Below, piece after piece: positions 1 to 9,923 of a stretch of 36,098 nt of DNA. Both the position numbers and the translations under genes were made by a program. The stretch lies in NCBI GenBank assembly GCA_012520855.1, contig JAAYNO010000030.1, positions 1-36,098 of the forward strand, read 5' to 3'. How positions within the stretch are numbered: the stretch's first letter is position 1; each line of letters starts with the position of its first letter. The notes beneath the pieces are model-generated. The model ran no database searches, was not told where the DNA came from, and was given only the letters and a program-made list of their open reading frames with translations. Origin of the DNA: Clostridiaceae bacterium (lineage in GTDB: Bacteria; Bacillota; Clostridia; DSM-8532).

Positions 1-25
1 GGACAACACGCATCAATAAAATAAT

Positions 26-54
26 TTGACATGGAAAAGCCGCTGTGCTAAAAT
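26..54 (+). promoter_or_regulatory. Sigma-A type promoter of the rplU operon
   Basis: TTGACA (26-31), 17-bp spacer, TAAAAT (49-54), upstream of rplU. Confidence 0.8.
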
Positions 55-60
55 ATAACG

Positions 61-154
61 GCAACCGCACGAAAAAGGGCAATAAATCAGCAATGTGATT
101 AAAAACTCGCATGCTGTCCCTCATAGGCGAGATTGGTTGGAGGAGGTGCAATAT
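61..154 (+). promoter_or_regulatory. Probable L21-type ribosomal protein leader (5' UTR)
   Basis: Structured 5' UTR between promoter and rplU; CTCGC (106-110) pairs with GCGAG (127-131) around ATGCTGTCCCTCATAG; position matches the known Firmicutes L21 leader. Confidence 0.5.
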
Positions 155-463
155 ATGTACGCGGTCATCGAGACAGGAGGCAAGCAGTACAAGGTTCAGG
201 AGGGCGATGTTGTCTTTATTGAGAAACTTTCAGCTTCTGAAGGGGACGAGTATACCTTTGATAAAGTACTTGCTGTTTCCAAAGACGGCGGGCTTTTAAC
301 AGGCAATCCTGTTGAAGGGGCTTCCGTTTCTGCTAAAGTACTCGGCCATGGCAAGGATAAGAAGATCATTGTCTTCAAATACAAGCCTAAAAAGGGTTAT
401 CGCAGAAAGCAGGGTCACAGGCAGCCATATACAAAGGTGCAGATCGAGAAGATCAACGTTTAG
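155..463 (+). CDS. rplU: 50S ribosomal protein L21
   Basis: [18 protein letters not shown]... and C-terminal [26 protein letters not shown] upstream of ATG 155. Confidence 0.97.
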   Translation: MYAVIETGGKQYKVQEGDVVFIEKLSASEGDEYTFDKVLAVSKDGGLLTGNPVEGASVSAKVLGHGKDKKIIVFKYKPKKGYRRKQGHRQPYTKVQIEKINV

Positions 464-468
464 ACGCC

Positions 469-801
469 ATGATTAGGGCTGTATTTTATCGCTTGAAAAA
501 TGGCGATATAAAAGGTTTTGATATTAATGGCCATGCAGGAGCCGCAAAAAAAGGAGAGTATGATATGATCTGCGCAGCCGTATCGGCTGTGGGATATACA
601 GCTCTTGGAGGTTTGGAAGAGCTCTGCGGAATCAATACCTACAAAGAATCCGATGGAAAGCTTGTTATGGAATTGCCTGCAGATGCGGCACCTGAGGTTT
701 GGACTGAAGCTCAGACCATACTCAAAACAATGGTAATAGGGCTCAAACAAATTGAGAATCAATATCACAAGTATATAAAAGTAAGTTTTAAGGAGGTGTA
801 G
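469..801 (+). CDS. prp: Ribosomal-processing cysteine protease Prp (YsxB family)
   Basis: GHAG...[10 protein letters not shown] His/Cys motifs; located between rplU and rpmA. Confidence 0.92.
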   Translation: MIRAVFYRLKNGDIKGFDINGHAGAAKKGEYDMICAAVSAVGYTALGGLEELCGINTYKESDGKLVMELPADAAPEVWTEAQTILKTMVIGLKQIENQYHKYIKVSFKEV

Positions 802-803
802 CC

Positions 804-1082
804 ATGATCAGAATTAATCTGCAGTTGTTTGCCCATAAAAAAGGAATGGGGAGCACAAAAAACGGTCGCGATAGTGAATCTAAAAGACTTGGTGTTAAAA
901 GAGGCGACGGTCAGTTTGTACTGGCAGGCAATATACTGGTAAGGCAGAGAGGCACCAAAATTCATCCTGGAATCAACGTTGGAATAGGCAGTGATGATAC
1001 ACTGTTTGCTCTTATAGATGGAAAGGTGAAGTTTGAAAGACTTGATAAGAAAAGAAAAAAGGTAAGTGTTTATTCTGCTTAA
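804..1082 (+). CDS. rpmA: 50S ribosomal protein L27 with cleavable N-terminal extension
   Basis: [37 protein letters not shown]. Confidence 0.97.
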   Translation: MIRINLQLFAHKKGMGSTKNGRDSESKRLGVKRGDGQFVLAGNILVRQRGTKIHPGINVGIGSDDTLFALIDGKVKFERLDKKRKKVSVYSA

Positions 1083-1156
1083 GAATAGCTAATAATAAAA
1101 CCTGAATCAGGGTTTTTATTGGGCTGTTCTTTATGATAATATTATACTAGAATAGT

Positions 1157-1187
1157 AAGGGACGAAGCTATCGTCCTTTTTCTTTTC
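1157..1187 (+). terminator. Rho-independent terminator-like hairpin upstream of obgE
   Basis: GGGACGA-AGCTA-TCGTCC followed by TTTTTCTTTT. Confidence 0.65.
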
Positions 1188-1222
1188 GGAGGAGAGGTTT
1201 TTAAGAACCTGAAATATATTAA

Positions 1223-2563
<1,341 letters not shown>

Positions 2564-2866
2564 GTGAATAATATGATAACAGGTAAGCAGAGAAGCTATT
2601 TAAGAAGCCTGGCAAATAGTATTCCAGCCATATTTCAGGTAGGGAAAAACGGAATAGACGAAAATGTTGTGCGTCAGTTCGAGGAAGCTTTAGAGGCACG
2701 AGAGCTGGTTAAGGCCAGTGTGCTAAAAAATTCGTTTTATACAGCCAGAGAGGCTTGTGAAGAGATTGCTCAGGCAGTTAATGCCGAAATAGTGTCAGTA
2801 ATGGGGAATAAATTTGTCCTTTATAAGGAATCCATAAATAATAAGGTGATAGAACTGCCGCACTAA
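2564..2866 (+). CDS. yhbY: YhbY-type CRM-domain RNA-binding protein
   Basis: LTGKQR-like start, QVGKNGI, ELVKASVLKN, GNKFVLYK motifs. Confidence 0.85.
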   Translation: MNNMITGKQRSYLRSLANSIPAIFQVGKNGIDENVVRQFEEALEARELVKASVLKNSFYTAREACEEIAQAVNAEIVSVMGNKFVLYKESINNKVIELPH

Positions 2867-2873
2867 TGTAAAC

Positions 2874-3070
2874 CAGGGTGACGGTTAAAGACCACTGAAA
2901 AAGTAGCTCTAAAAATGTCATTACTGATCAAAGAACATACTTTGTATGTTCCAGGCGAAGAATCTTACTAGCTGATTATGCGGGTTTTAAGATTCTTCAT
3001 TCTGCTTCGTTCCATTCAGAATGACAAACCCCGGAATTTTTCAGCAGGGAGCGCAATGCGCTCCCCTACA
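2874..3070. repeat. Composite intergenic palindromic repeat region
   Basis: Hairpins 2933-2951 (GAACATAC/GTATGTTC), 2957-2967/2988-2998 (GAAGAATCTTA/TAAGATTCTTC), 2998-3023 (CATTCTG/CAGAATG), 3047-3065 (GGGAGCGC/GCGCTCCC). Confidence 0.8.
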
Positions 3071-3121
3071 ATTTGGAAATTTTGGCTTGGGAAAATGAGA
3101 CTTTGACAAGGAGATTAAATC

Positions 3122-3982
3122 ATGATATGGTTCGGCCCTGCGGGAAACTCAGACAGCTTTTATGATCAAGGCTTTGCGCACTCATGGCAAATGCCCCAAT
3201 GGCTTAATAATATGGGGCTCAATGCCTATGAATATCAGTGTAATAAGGGAGTAAACCTAAAGGCTGAAACAGCCGGTGAGATCGGGAAAAAGGCGAAAGA
3301 GTCCAGTATTCGCCTGAGTGTCCATGCACCGTACTACATCAACCTTTCGAGTACTGAAAAACAGAAGAGGGATAACTCGGTCAAATACATTCTGGATACC
3401 CTGAGAATAGCCAAAATCATGGGTGCTGTCCGTATAGTCGTGCATCCTGGATATGTGTCGGGAATAACACGTAAAACTGCGGTGGAGCTTGCTTTGGCAA
3501 CGATGAAGGAAGCTGTCAGCCAAGCCGATGAACAAGGTCTTTCTGATATAACTATCTGTCCTGAGGTTTTAGGTAAAAACAATCAGCTTGGCAACCTTGA
3601 GGAAGTCATGGAACTGTGTTATTTGGATAAAAGGTTTATTCCATGCATCGACTTTGCCCACCTGCACTCTCTTACACAGGGCGGCATGAACACCGAAGAG
3701 GACTTTGAGAAAGTTTTTCGGACTGTTGAAAAGCATCTGGGGAAAGACAGATTGAAAAATGTCCATATACATTTTAGCCGTGTGGAGTTTGGAAAAGGCG
3801 GAGAAAAGAAGCACTGGTCTTATTCCGACACAAGATACGGACCCGATTTTGACCCTCTTGCAAGGGTGATCATAAAGCTTGGTTTAGAGCCTGTTGTCAT
3901 ATGTGAATCCCGTGGTACTATGGCTGAAGATGCGCTGACTTTAAAGAATATTTATTTCAACGAAGCTGAAAAATTGGCTTAA
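3122..3982 (+). CDS. Endonuclease IV (AP endonuclease family 2)-like TIM-barrel protein
   Basis: SVHAPYYINLSS, VVHPGY, CPEVLGK, CIDFAHLHS, HIHFS, ICESRG: positions of Nfo metal ligands. Confidence 0.8.
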   Translation: MIWFGPAGNSDSFYDQGFAHSWQMPQWLNNMGLNAYEYQCNKGVNLKAETAGEIGKKAKESSIRLSVHAPYYINLSSTEKQKRDNSVKYILDTLRIAKIMGAVRIVVHPGYVSGITRKTAVELALATMKEAVSQADEQGLSDITICPEVLGKNNQLGNLEEVMELCYLDKRFIPCIDFAHLHSLTQGGMNTEEDFEKVFRTVEKHLGKDRLKNVHIHFSRVEFGKGGEKKHWSYSDTRYGPDFDPLARVIIKLGLEPVVICESRGTMAEDALTLKNIYFNEAEKLA

Positions 3983-4118
3983 ATATCATTCAGGAAGTGG
4001 GGCTGTCTCAAAAACACGTATTAAATACGTCACCTATTTTACACACAGTTTTATTAAGATCCTTCGCCTGGAGAACACGAGAAGCGTTTTCTCCGCTCAA
4101 GGATGACAATCTGGAGTG

Positions 4119-4142
4119 CACAGAAGAACCGTCCCCCCTGTG
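4119..4142. repeat. Short palindromic repeat with GGGGACGGTTCTTCTGTG-type core
   Basis: CACAG AAGAACCGTCCCCC CTGTG; related sequences elsewhere in the window. Confidence 0.7.
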
Positions 4143-4143
4143 T

Positions 4144-5094
4144 TCATGTGTTCATGATCGCAGCCGCCAGAAGGCTTAAGATCAGCGGGAACATAATCAG
4201 AGCGAGGTTTAATACTGCAAAACCAAAGGTGTCCTTCTTGGTTTGGAGCTTTAAGAAAACCTTGATGTTTTTATATACCTTGTATGTTCCCAATAATGTC
4301 AATAAGGATATCAAGGGCAAATATCCCAATACAACGCATAATATAATATCCAGATAGGCAAAGGTATAAATAGCTCCGTATAAAAACAGAGCTCTCTTTT
4401 TGCCAATCTGGATGGGCAGAGTATAACGCCTGTTTGTAAAATCATCCTCCATATCGCAGATGTTATTTGCAAGCATAATATTTGCTATACAAAAAACTGC
4501 AGGAAGCGATGAAAGGAAAATTGGCAGAACAAGCACCCAGCTTATGGTGAAAACGATTCTTTCATCAGTGATCGCCAGAGTCATTGGCAATAGATCATAA
4601 ATTGAAGCATATACCACCAGAAACGGTATCATAAAGCCCATGAATCCGCCTGAAAACACTTCACCAAAAGGTGTACGTGATATGGGCAAAGGTCCTGCCG
4701 AGTATAAGATCCCCATAATAAAGGACAGCATACCCAGGACCAGCAGCCATATATCGCTCCTTAAGAAGGTCAGCACCCCAAATGTGAGCGCAATTATAAA
4801 TAAAGTAACAATTGTAATTATTACGGTGCTTTCTTTAAGCTTATACTGCCCTATGGCATTATGGACTTCATAATTATAACCTTCTTTTTTAATAGCCCTT
4901 TTATAATCCTGGTAATTATTAAGAGCGGTCGTGAACATATCAAAGCAAATAAGAGATATAAAGAAAAACAGAACTGTCAGAGCATTCAGAGTCTTGTATT
5001 TATAAATGGTGTAAAGAACACCGAAAACAAAAGGTGTTACGCTTGCGATCTTGGTTTGTATTTCAACAAGTTTCAAAAAGCTTTTTACATGCAT
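4144..5094 (-). CDS. UbiA-family prenyltransferase, MenA-like
   Basis: Polytopic membrane protein; NNYQDYK and MLANNICDMEDDFTNRRYTLPIQIGKK motifs. Confidence 0.82.
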   Translation of the reverse strand: MHVKSFLKLVEIQTKIASVTPFVFGVLYTIYKYKTLNALTVLFFFISLICFDMFTTALNNYQDYKRAIKKEGYNYEVHNAIGQYKLKESTVIITIVTLFIIALTFGVLTFLRSDIWLLVLGMLSFIMGILYSAGPLPISRTPFGEVFSGGFMGFMIPFLVVYASIYDLLPMTLAITDERIVFTISWVLVLPIFLSSLPAVFCIANIMLANNICDMEDDFTNRRYTLPIQIGKKRALFLYGAIYTFAYLDIILCVVLGYLPLISLLTLLGTYKVYKNIKVFLKLQTKKDTFGFAVLNLALIMFPLILSLLAAAIMNT

Positions 5095-5312
5095 AATTTA
5101 TCTTCACCCAACAGATATACTGAATGTATTAATCTTCACCTGAAACTGACAGACTTATTAAATAACATTGTAGCATAATAGCATGTATACCGATATAAAT
5201 TATACCCAATTTCTTGATGGTTTCAGCCAAATCAGATAAAATGGTTTTAATAGTTGTGTTGAAGGCTTATATAAAAAGACCGGATCACCCGAAAGTGAAA
5301 GGGGCATTAATA

Positions 5313-5753
5313 ATGATAAAGATAAGAGTGCTCAATGGACCCAATCTTAACCTGTTAGGAATAAGGGAGCCGGATATATATGGCTGCTTAAGCTTACAGG
5401 ATATCCAGCGAAGGCTGGAAAAAGAAGCGGCGAATTACAGCATAGATCTGGACTTTTTTCAATCAAACCATGAGGGAGAGATAATCGATAGAATACATGA
5501 GGCTTTTACTGCAGGATATAACGGAATCATTATAAATCCGGGAGCTTTCACCCATTACAGCTATGCGATCCGCGATGCTATCAGTGCGGTCAGGCTGCCC
5601 GCCATCGAAGTGCATCTTTCCAATATCCATGCCAGAGAGGATTTCAGGTCAAAGTCTGTGATCGCTCCTGTTTGTATAGGCCAAATATGCGGTCTGGGGA
5701 TAGACGCGTATTCGTCGGCCCTTTTCGCACTGCATAAAAGGTTTCAGTCGTAA
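5313..5753 (+). CDS. aroQ: Type II 3-dehydroquinate dehydratase
   Basis: IRVLNGPNLNLLGIREPDIYG, FQSNHEGEIIDRIHEA, INPGAFTHYSYAIRDA, EVHLSNIHAREDFR. Confidence 0.97.
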   Translation: MIKIRVLNGPNLNLLGIREPDIYGCLSLQDIQRRLEKEAANYSIDLDFFQSNHEGEIIDRIHEAFTAGYNGIIINPGAFTHYSYAIRDAISAVRLPAIEVHLSNIHAREDFRSKSVIAPVCIGQICGLGIDAYSSALFALHKRFQS

Positions 5754-5780
5754 GAGGCAGTCAGGAAGGAAGTAATTTAA

Positions 5781-6854
5781 ATGAACAAAAGACTTCAAAA
5801 TGTAAGAAAGCTATTAGAGGAAGAAAACCTGGATGCCCTGATAATCAATGGAAGAGCGAATACAATCTATAATTCCGGTTTTACAGGTTCTTCCTCTGTT
5901 CTTTTGATCGGATTGGAAAAAGCATGGCTCGTGGTTGACTTCAGGTACACCATACAGGCAAAGGAGCAGGTGTTTGAGGGTATAGAAGTAGTTGAGCAGC
6001 AGGAGAGTTTTTACAAGACGATAAACGCGTTGATCGATGATAATTCAATCGAAAGCATAGGCTTCGAAGGGAATGTGCTCACGTTTTCAGAGTATCAGAA
6101 AATGAAGATCAGTCTTACCAAGGCAAAAAACTTTGTAAACCTTGAAGGATCGATTGACAAGCTCCGGATAATCAAGGGCGATGATGAAATTGAAATCATT
6201 CAACAGGCTGTGCTTTTAGGGGATAAGATATTTGACCACATCATCAAATTCATTAAGCCGGGTATGAAAGAGACCGATGTATCAGCAGAGATCGAATATA
6301 TGATGAAGAAATTGGGAGCCAAGGGGCCATCTTTTGAGACCATAGTGGCTGCCGGATACAGATCGGCAATGTGCCACGGCACTGCGACCGACAATGTGAT
6401 CAAAACCGGAGATGCAGTGGTTCTTGATTTTGGATTAATTTACCGCAATTATTGTTCTGATATGACGAGAACAATATTTATAGGGGAGCCCAATAAAGAA
6501 TTAACAAAAATATATGGTATAGTAAGAAAGGCTCAGGAAGCCGCTCTCTCGGGTATCGTATCAGGTATGAAGGCATCCGACGCCGATAAGATTGCAAGGG
6601 ATATAATAACCGAAGCAGGGTATGGAGAGGCATTCGGCCATAGTCTTGGACATGGTGTAGGTGTGGAGATTCATGAAGAGCCCCGGTTATCGGCAAAGAG
6701 CGAAGATATATTAACTGACGGCATGGTGTTTTCAATAGAGCCAGGAATTTATGTAGAGGATCTTGGTGGTGTAAGAATAGAGGATATGGTCGTATTGGTT
6801 GACGGAAAACCAAGAAATTTCACAACCAGCATCAAAGACATGATTATTATTTAA
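5781..6854 (+). CDS. M24 family aminopeptidase (Xaa-Pro aminopeptidase-like)
   Basis: VLDFGLIYRNYCSDMTRT, HSLGHGVGVEIHEEPRLS, SIEPGIYVEDLGGVRIEDMV. Confidence 0.93.
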   Translation: MNKRLQNVRKLLEEENLDALIINGRANTIYNSGFTGSSSVLLIGLEKAWLVVDFRYTIQAKEQVFEGIEVVEQQESFYKTINALIDDNSIESIGFEGNVLTFSEYQKMKISLTKAKNFVNLEGSIDKLRIIKGDDEIEIIQQAVLLGDKIFDHIIKFIKPGMKETDVSAEIEYMMKKLGAKGPSFETIVAAGYRSAMCHGTATDNVIKTGDAVVLDFGLIYRNYCSDMTRTIFIGEPNKELTKIYGIVRKAQEAALSGIVSGMKASDADKIARDIITEAGYGEAFGHSLGHGVGVEIHEEPRLSAKSEDILTDGMVFSIEPGIYVEDLGGVRIEDMVVLVDGKPRNFTTSIKDMIII

Positions 6855-6937
6855 TTTGAACTTGCATACCTAAACATTATGGCTTAATATTAAAAGGAAA
6901 GAATTTACCAAATTATTATAAGAGAGGTTCACTTAGT

Positions 6938-7495
6938 ATGGTAGTAGCTGGCGATTTTAAAAATGGCGTAACCTTTGAAATGGAAGGGCAAGTTTATCAA
7001 ATCATCGAATTCCAACATGTTAAGCCCGGAAAAGGCGCTGCTTTTGTAAGAGCAAAGATACGAAACGTTATAACAGGTTCTACAATAGAACGTACGTTCA
7101 ATCCAACCGACAAGTTCGAGAGAGCTCAGATAAGCAGAAGGGATATGGAGTACCTGTATAATGACGGGGATCTGGCTTATTTTATGGACACCGAGACTTA
7201 TGAGCAATTACCTATAAATATGTCACAAATCAGCGATTCTCTGGTTTTTGTCAAAGAAAACATGGTGTGCAAGATCCTTTCCTATAAGGATAATGTTTTC
7301 GGAGTTGAGCCCCCGATGTTTGTCGAGCTTGAAGTAACAGATACGGAGCCTGGTTTTAAAGGGGACACCGCAACCGGTGCCACTAAACCCGCTACTGTTG
7401 AAACAGGTGCACAGGTGAAGGTTCCATTGTTTATTAACCAAGGTGATGTGATCCGTATTGACACACGAACAGGCGAATATCTGGAAAGAGCGTGA
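6938..7495 (+). CDS. efp: Elongation factor P
   Basis: [23 protein letters not shown] and C-terminal [21 protein letters not shown]. Confidence 0.97.
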   Translation: MVVAGDFKNGVTFEMEGQVYQIIEFQHVKPGKGAAFVRAKIRNVITGSTIERTFNPTDKFERAQISRRDMEYLYNDGDLAYFMDTETYEQLPINMSQISDSLVFVKENMVCKILSYKDNVFGVEPPMFVELEVTDTEPGFKGDTATGATKPATVETGAQVKVPLFINQGDVIRIDTRTGEYLERA

Positions 7496-7579
7496 AGCAG
7501 TTAAGTTTTAAGCGTAATATCGGATGTTGACAAAGTGAATATTACATTGTAATATTACTTATAAATTATTCAGGGATAA

Positions 7580-7838
7580 TACGGTTTACCGGGCATAGCG
7601 TTTTTCAACCTATGAAACGAGGTAAAGCAGATAGACCCCACCTTTTTGGAAAGCTCAAAAGAGATGCGGAATCATGGGCTGAAAGTTTCGCTTGAGTGAG
7701 TAGTAGGCTGGGCAACACTATTTGTCGAATTTGTAAAGTTTAATAAATAAAGCGGGTGTTTTTTACACCAATGTGGGTGGCACCGCGGGAAAGTTTTCTC
7801 GCCCCTCAGAAACTATAAGTTTTTGAGGGGCTTTTCTA
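7580..7838 (+). promoter_or_regulatory. T-box leader controlling aspS-gatCAB (5' boundary approximate)
   Basis: Conserved T-box TGGGTGGCACCGCGG at 7774-7788, followed by terminator hairpin GCCCCTCAGAAACT-ATA-AGTTTTTGAGGGGC + TTTTCT. Confidence 0.93.
7801..7837 (+). terminator. T-box regulated intrinsic terminator
   Basis: 14-bp stem 7801-7831 with U-rich tail. Confidence 0.88.
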
Positions 7839-7873
7839 ATATAAGAAAAAACACATCGGAAGGTGAAGAAATA

Positions 7874-9616
7874 ATGAATAATATTTACAGGACACACAAT
7901 TGCGGCGAATTAAGAAAGAAGCACATAAAACAGAAAGTCAGACTGGCTGGCTGGATCGATACGATTAGGGATCACGGCGGAGTAATATTTGTTGATCTAC
8001 GTGATCATTACGGAATAACCCAATTAGTATTCAATGATGATGAGCTTATAAATTCGCTGGGCCGTGAGTTTGTTATTTCAGTAGAAGGGATATTGCGCGA
8101 AAGAGATAAGGAGACCATCAACCCTAAAATAAGCACAGGCGAAGTCGAGGTGAATGTTGAGCATGTCACCGTTCTGAGCCGTTCGATTCGTCAGCTTCCC
8201 TTTGAAATTGAATCCTCATTGCAGACAAGGGAAGAGGTTCGGCTGAAGTACAGATTTTTGGATCTACGCAATCCGAAATTGCATAATAATATTGTTTTGA
8301 GATCTAAGATAATCAGTTTTCTGCGAAAGAAAATGGATGAACTGGACTTTTTAGAAATACAAACACCAATATTGACATCATCGTCACCTGAAGGTGCCCG
8401 TGACTATCTTGTACCGAGCAGAAAGCATAAAGGCATGTTTTACGCACTTCCCCAGGCACCTCAGCAGTTTAAGCAGCTATTAATGGTTTCGGGGTTTGAC
8501 AGATATTATCAGATAGCTCCTTGCTTCCGGGATGAAGATGCCCGGGCTGACCGTTCGCCAGGTGAGTTTTATCAATTGGACTTTGAAATGGCTTTCGCTA
8601 CCCAGGAGGATGTGTTTGAAGTTGCGGAAAAGGTTTTATATGACACATTCTCGACTTTTTCGGATAAATATGTAAGCCCGCCGCCGTTTAAGCGTATTTC
8701 TTTTGCAGACAGCATGCTTAGATACGGTACCGATAAGCCGGATTTGAGAAACCCTCTTATAATAGAAGATTTAACCGATTTTTTCAGGGATGTTGACTTT
8801 GCACCCTTTAAAAATAAGCCAGTCAGAGGGATTGTTGCTCCTAATTGCACTTCCATGCCAAAATCCTTCTTTGAAAGGATGCTTGAATTTGCCATGGGAA
8901 TAGGTATGAAAGGTCTGGGTTATATCTCGATATTAAACGGGATGGAGCTGAAAGGTCCCATTGTGAAGTTTCTCTCTGAAGAAAAACAAAAGGAACTGAT
9001 CGGAAAACTGTCATTAAAAGAAAACGACACATTGTTCTTCATTTCCGATGTTCCAAAATTGGTTGACAAACTGGCCGGACAGATCCGTACCGAGCTTGGA
9101 AAACGCCTTGATCTGATTGATGGATCAAGGTTTGAGATGTGTTTCATCGTTGATTTCCCCATGTTCGGAATAAGCGAAGAAACCGGTAAAATCGAGTTCA
9201 CCCATAATCCTTTTTCGATGCCCCAGGGTGAGATGGAAGCTCTTGAAACGATGAATCCCCTTGACATTAAAGCTTACCAATACGATATAGTCTGCAACGG
9301 TGTTGAACTTTCATCGGGAGCTGTTCGTAATCATAAGCCGGAAATCATGGTAAAAGCCTTTGAAATCGCAGGTTATACAAAGAAAGATGTGGAGGCCAGG
9401 TTCTCTGCATTGTATAATGCTTTTCAATACGGGGCTCCTCCTCATGCCGGCATGGCTCCTGGTCTGGATAGGATCGTAATGCTGCTTACCGGGCAGGACT
9501 GCATAAGAGAGGTAGTTGCTTTTCCTATGAACAGCAATGCGCAGGATCTATTGCTGGGGGCTCCCAGTCCTGTAACAGAACAGCAGCTGCGGGAGGTTCA
9601 TATCAAGCTTAGATAG
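7874..9616 (+). CDS. aspS: Bacterial-type aspartyl-tRNA synthetase, probably non-discriminating
   Basis: RTHNCGELR, RDHGGVIFVDLRDHYG, GARDYLVPSR, RDEDARADRSPGEFYQLD, GLDRIVMLLTG; long insertion typical of bacterial AspRS. Confidence 0.96.
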   Translation: MNNIYRTHNCGELRKKHIKQKVRLAGWIDTIRDHGGVIFVDLRDHYGITQLVFNDDELINSLGREFVISVEGILRERDKETINPKISTGEVEVNVEHVTVLSRSIRQLPFEIESSLQTREEVRLKYRFLDLRNPKLHNNIVLRSKIISFLRKKMDELDFLEIQTPILTSSSPEGARDYLVPSRKHKGMFYALPQAPQQFKQLLMVSGFDRYYQIAPCFRDEDARADRSPGEFYQLDFEMAFATQEDVFEVAEKVLYDTFSTFSDKYVSPPPFKRISFADSMLRYGTDKPDLRNPLIIEDLTDFFRDVDFAPFKNKPVRGIVAPNCTSMPKSFFERMLEFAMGIGMKGLGYISILNGMELKGPIVKFLSEEKQKELIGKLSLKENDTLFFISDVPKLVDKLAGQIRTELGKRLDLIDGSRFEMCFIVDFPMFGISEETGKIEFTHNPFSMPQGEMEALETMNPLDIKAYQYDIVCNGVELSSGAVRNHKPEIMVKAFEIAGYTKKDVEARFSALYNAFQYGAPPHAGMAPGLDRIVMLLTGQDCIREVVAFPMNSNAQDLLLGAPSPVTEQQLREVHIKLR

Positions 9617-9628
9617 GAGGTTTATTTT

Positions 9629-9910
9629 ATGGATTTACAAACTGTTTTGGAATACGAGGCTATGGTAAAACTGGATCTGCCTGAGTCTGAGCGTATTTGG
9701 ATAGCGGAAAAAGCTTCCATGCTGGAAGACAGCTTCAGCGAATTATCAAAAGTCGACACAGAAGGAATTGAACCGTTGATCTCGGTTTTGGATCTTAATT
9801 ATACGCTTCGTGAAGATATACCGATTAAATCTATATCCCGCGAAGAAATACTTTCAAATTCACCTGAGCAATGTGATGGGTATTTCCAGGTACCGAAAAC
9901 CATAGAATAG
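9629..9910 (+). CDS. gatC: Aspartyl/glutamyl-tRNA amidotransferase subunit C
   Basis: Small protein between aspS and gatA-like gene; LREDIP and PEQCDGYFQVPKTIE motifs. Confidence 0.88.
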   Translation: MDLQTVLEYEAMVKLDLPESERIWIAEKASMLEDSFSELSKVDTEGIEPLISVLDLNYTLREDIPIKSISREEILSNSPEQCDGYFQVPKTIE

Positions 9911-9923
9911 GGGGGAGATATTT

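Noticed and set aside
460-768. Numerous antisense ORFs in the ORF track (for example 460-768, 1442-1672, 8920-9267, 11831-12550, 20657-21199)
   Set aside because: They lie opposite strongly supported conserved genes and show no recognisable domains; considered coding shadows.
3997-4357. ORFs at 3997-4179 and 4103-4357 (+)
   Set aside because: They run through repeat sequence and the antisense of the ubiA-like gene; no family resemblance.
7634-7636. Assigning the T-box specifier codon as GAC at 7634-7636
   Set aside because: Stem I could not be folded reliably by eye and other GAC/AAC triplets occur nearby; needs a covariance model.
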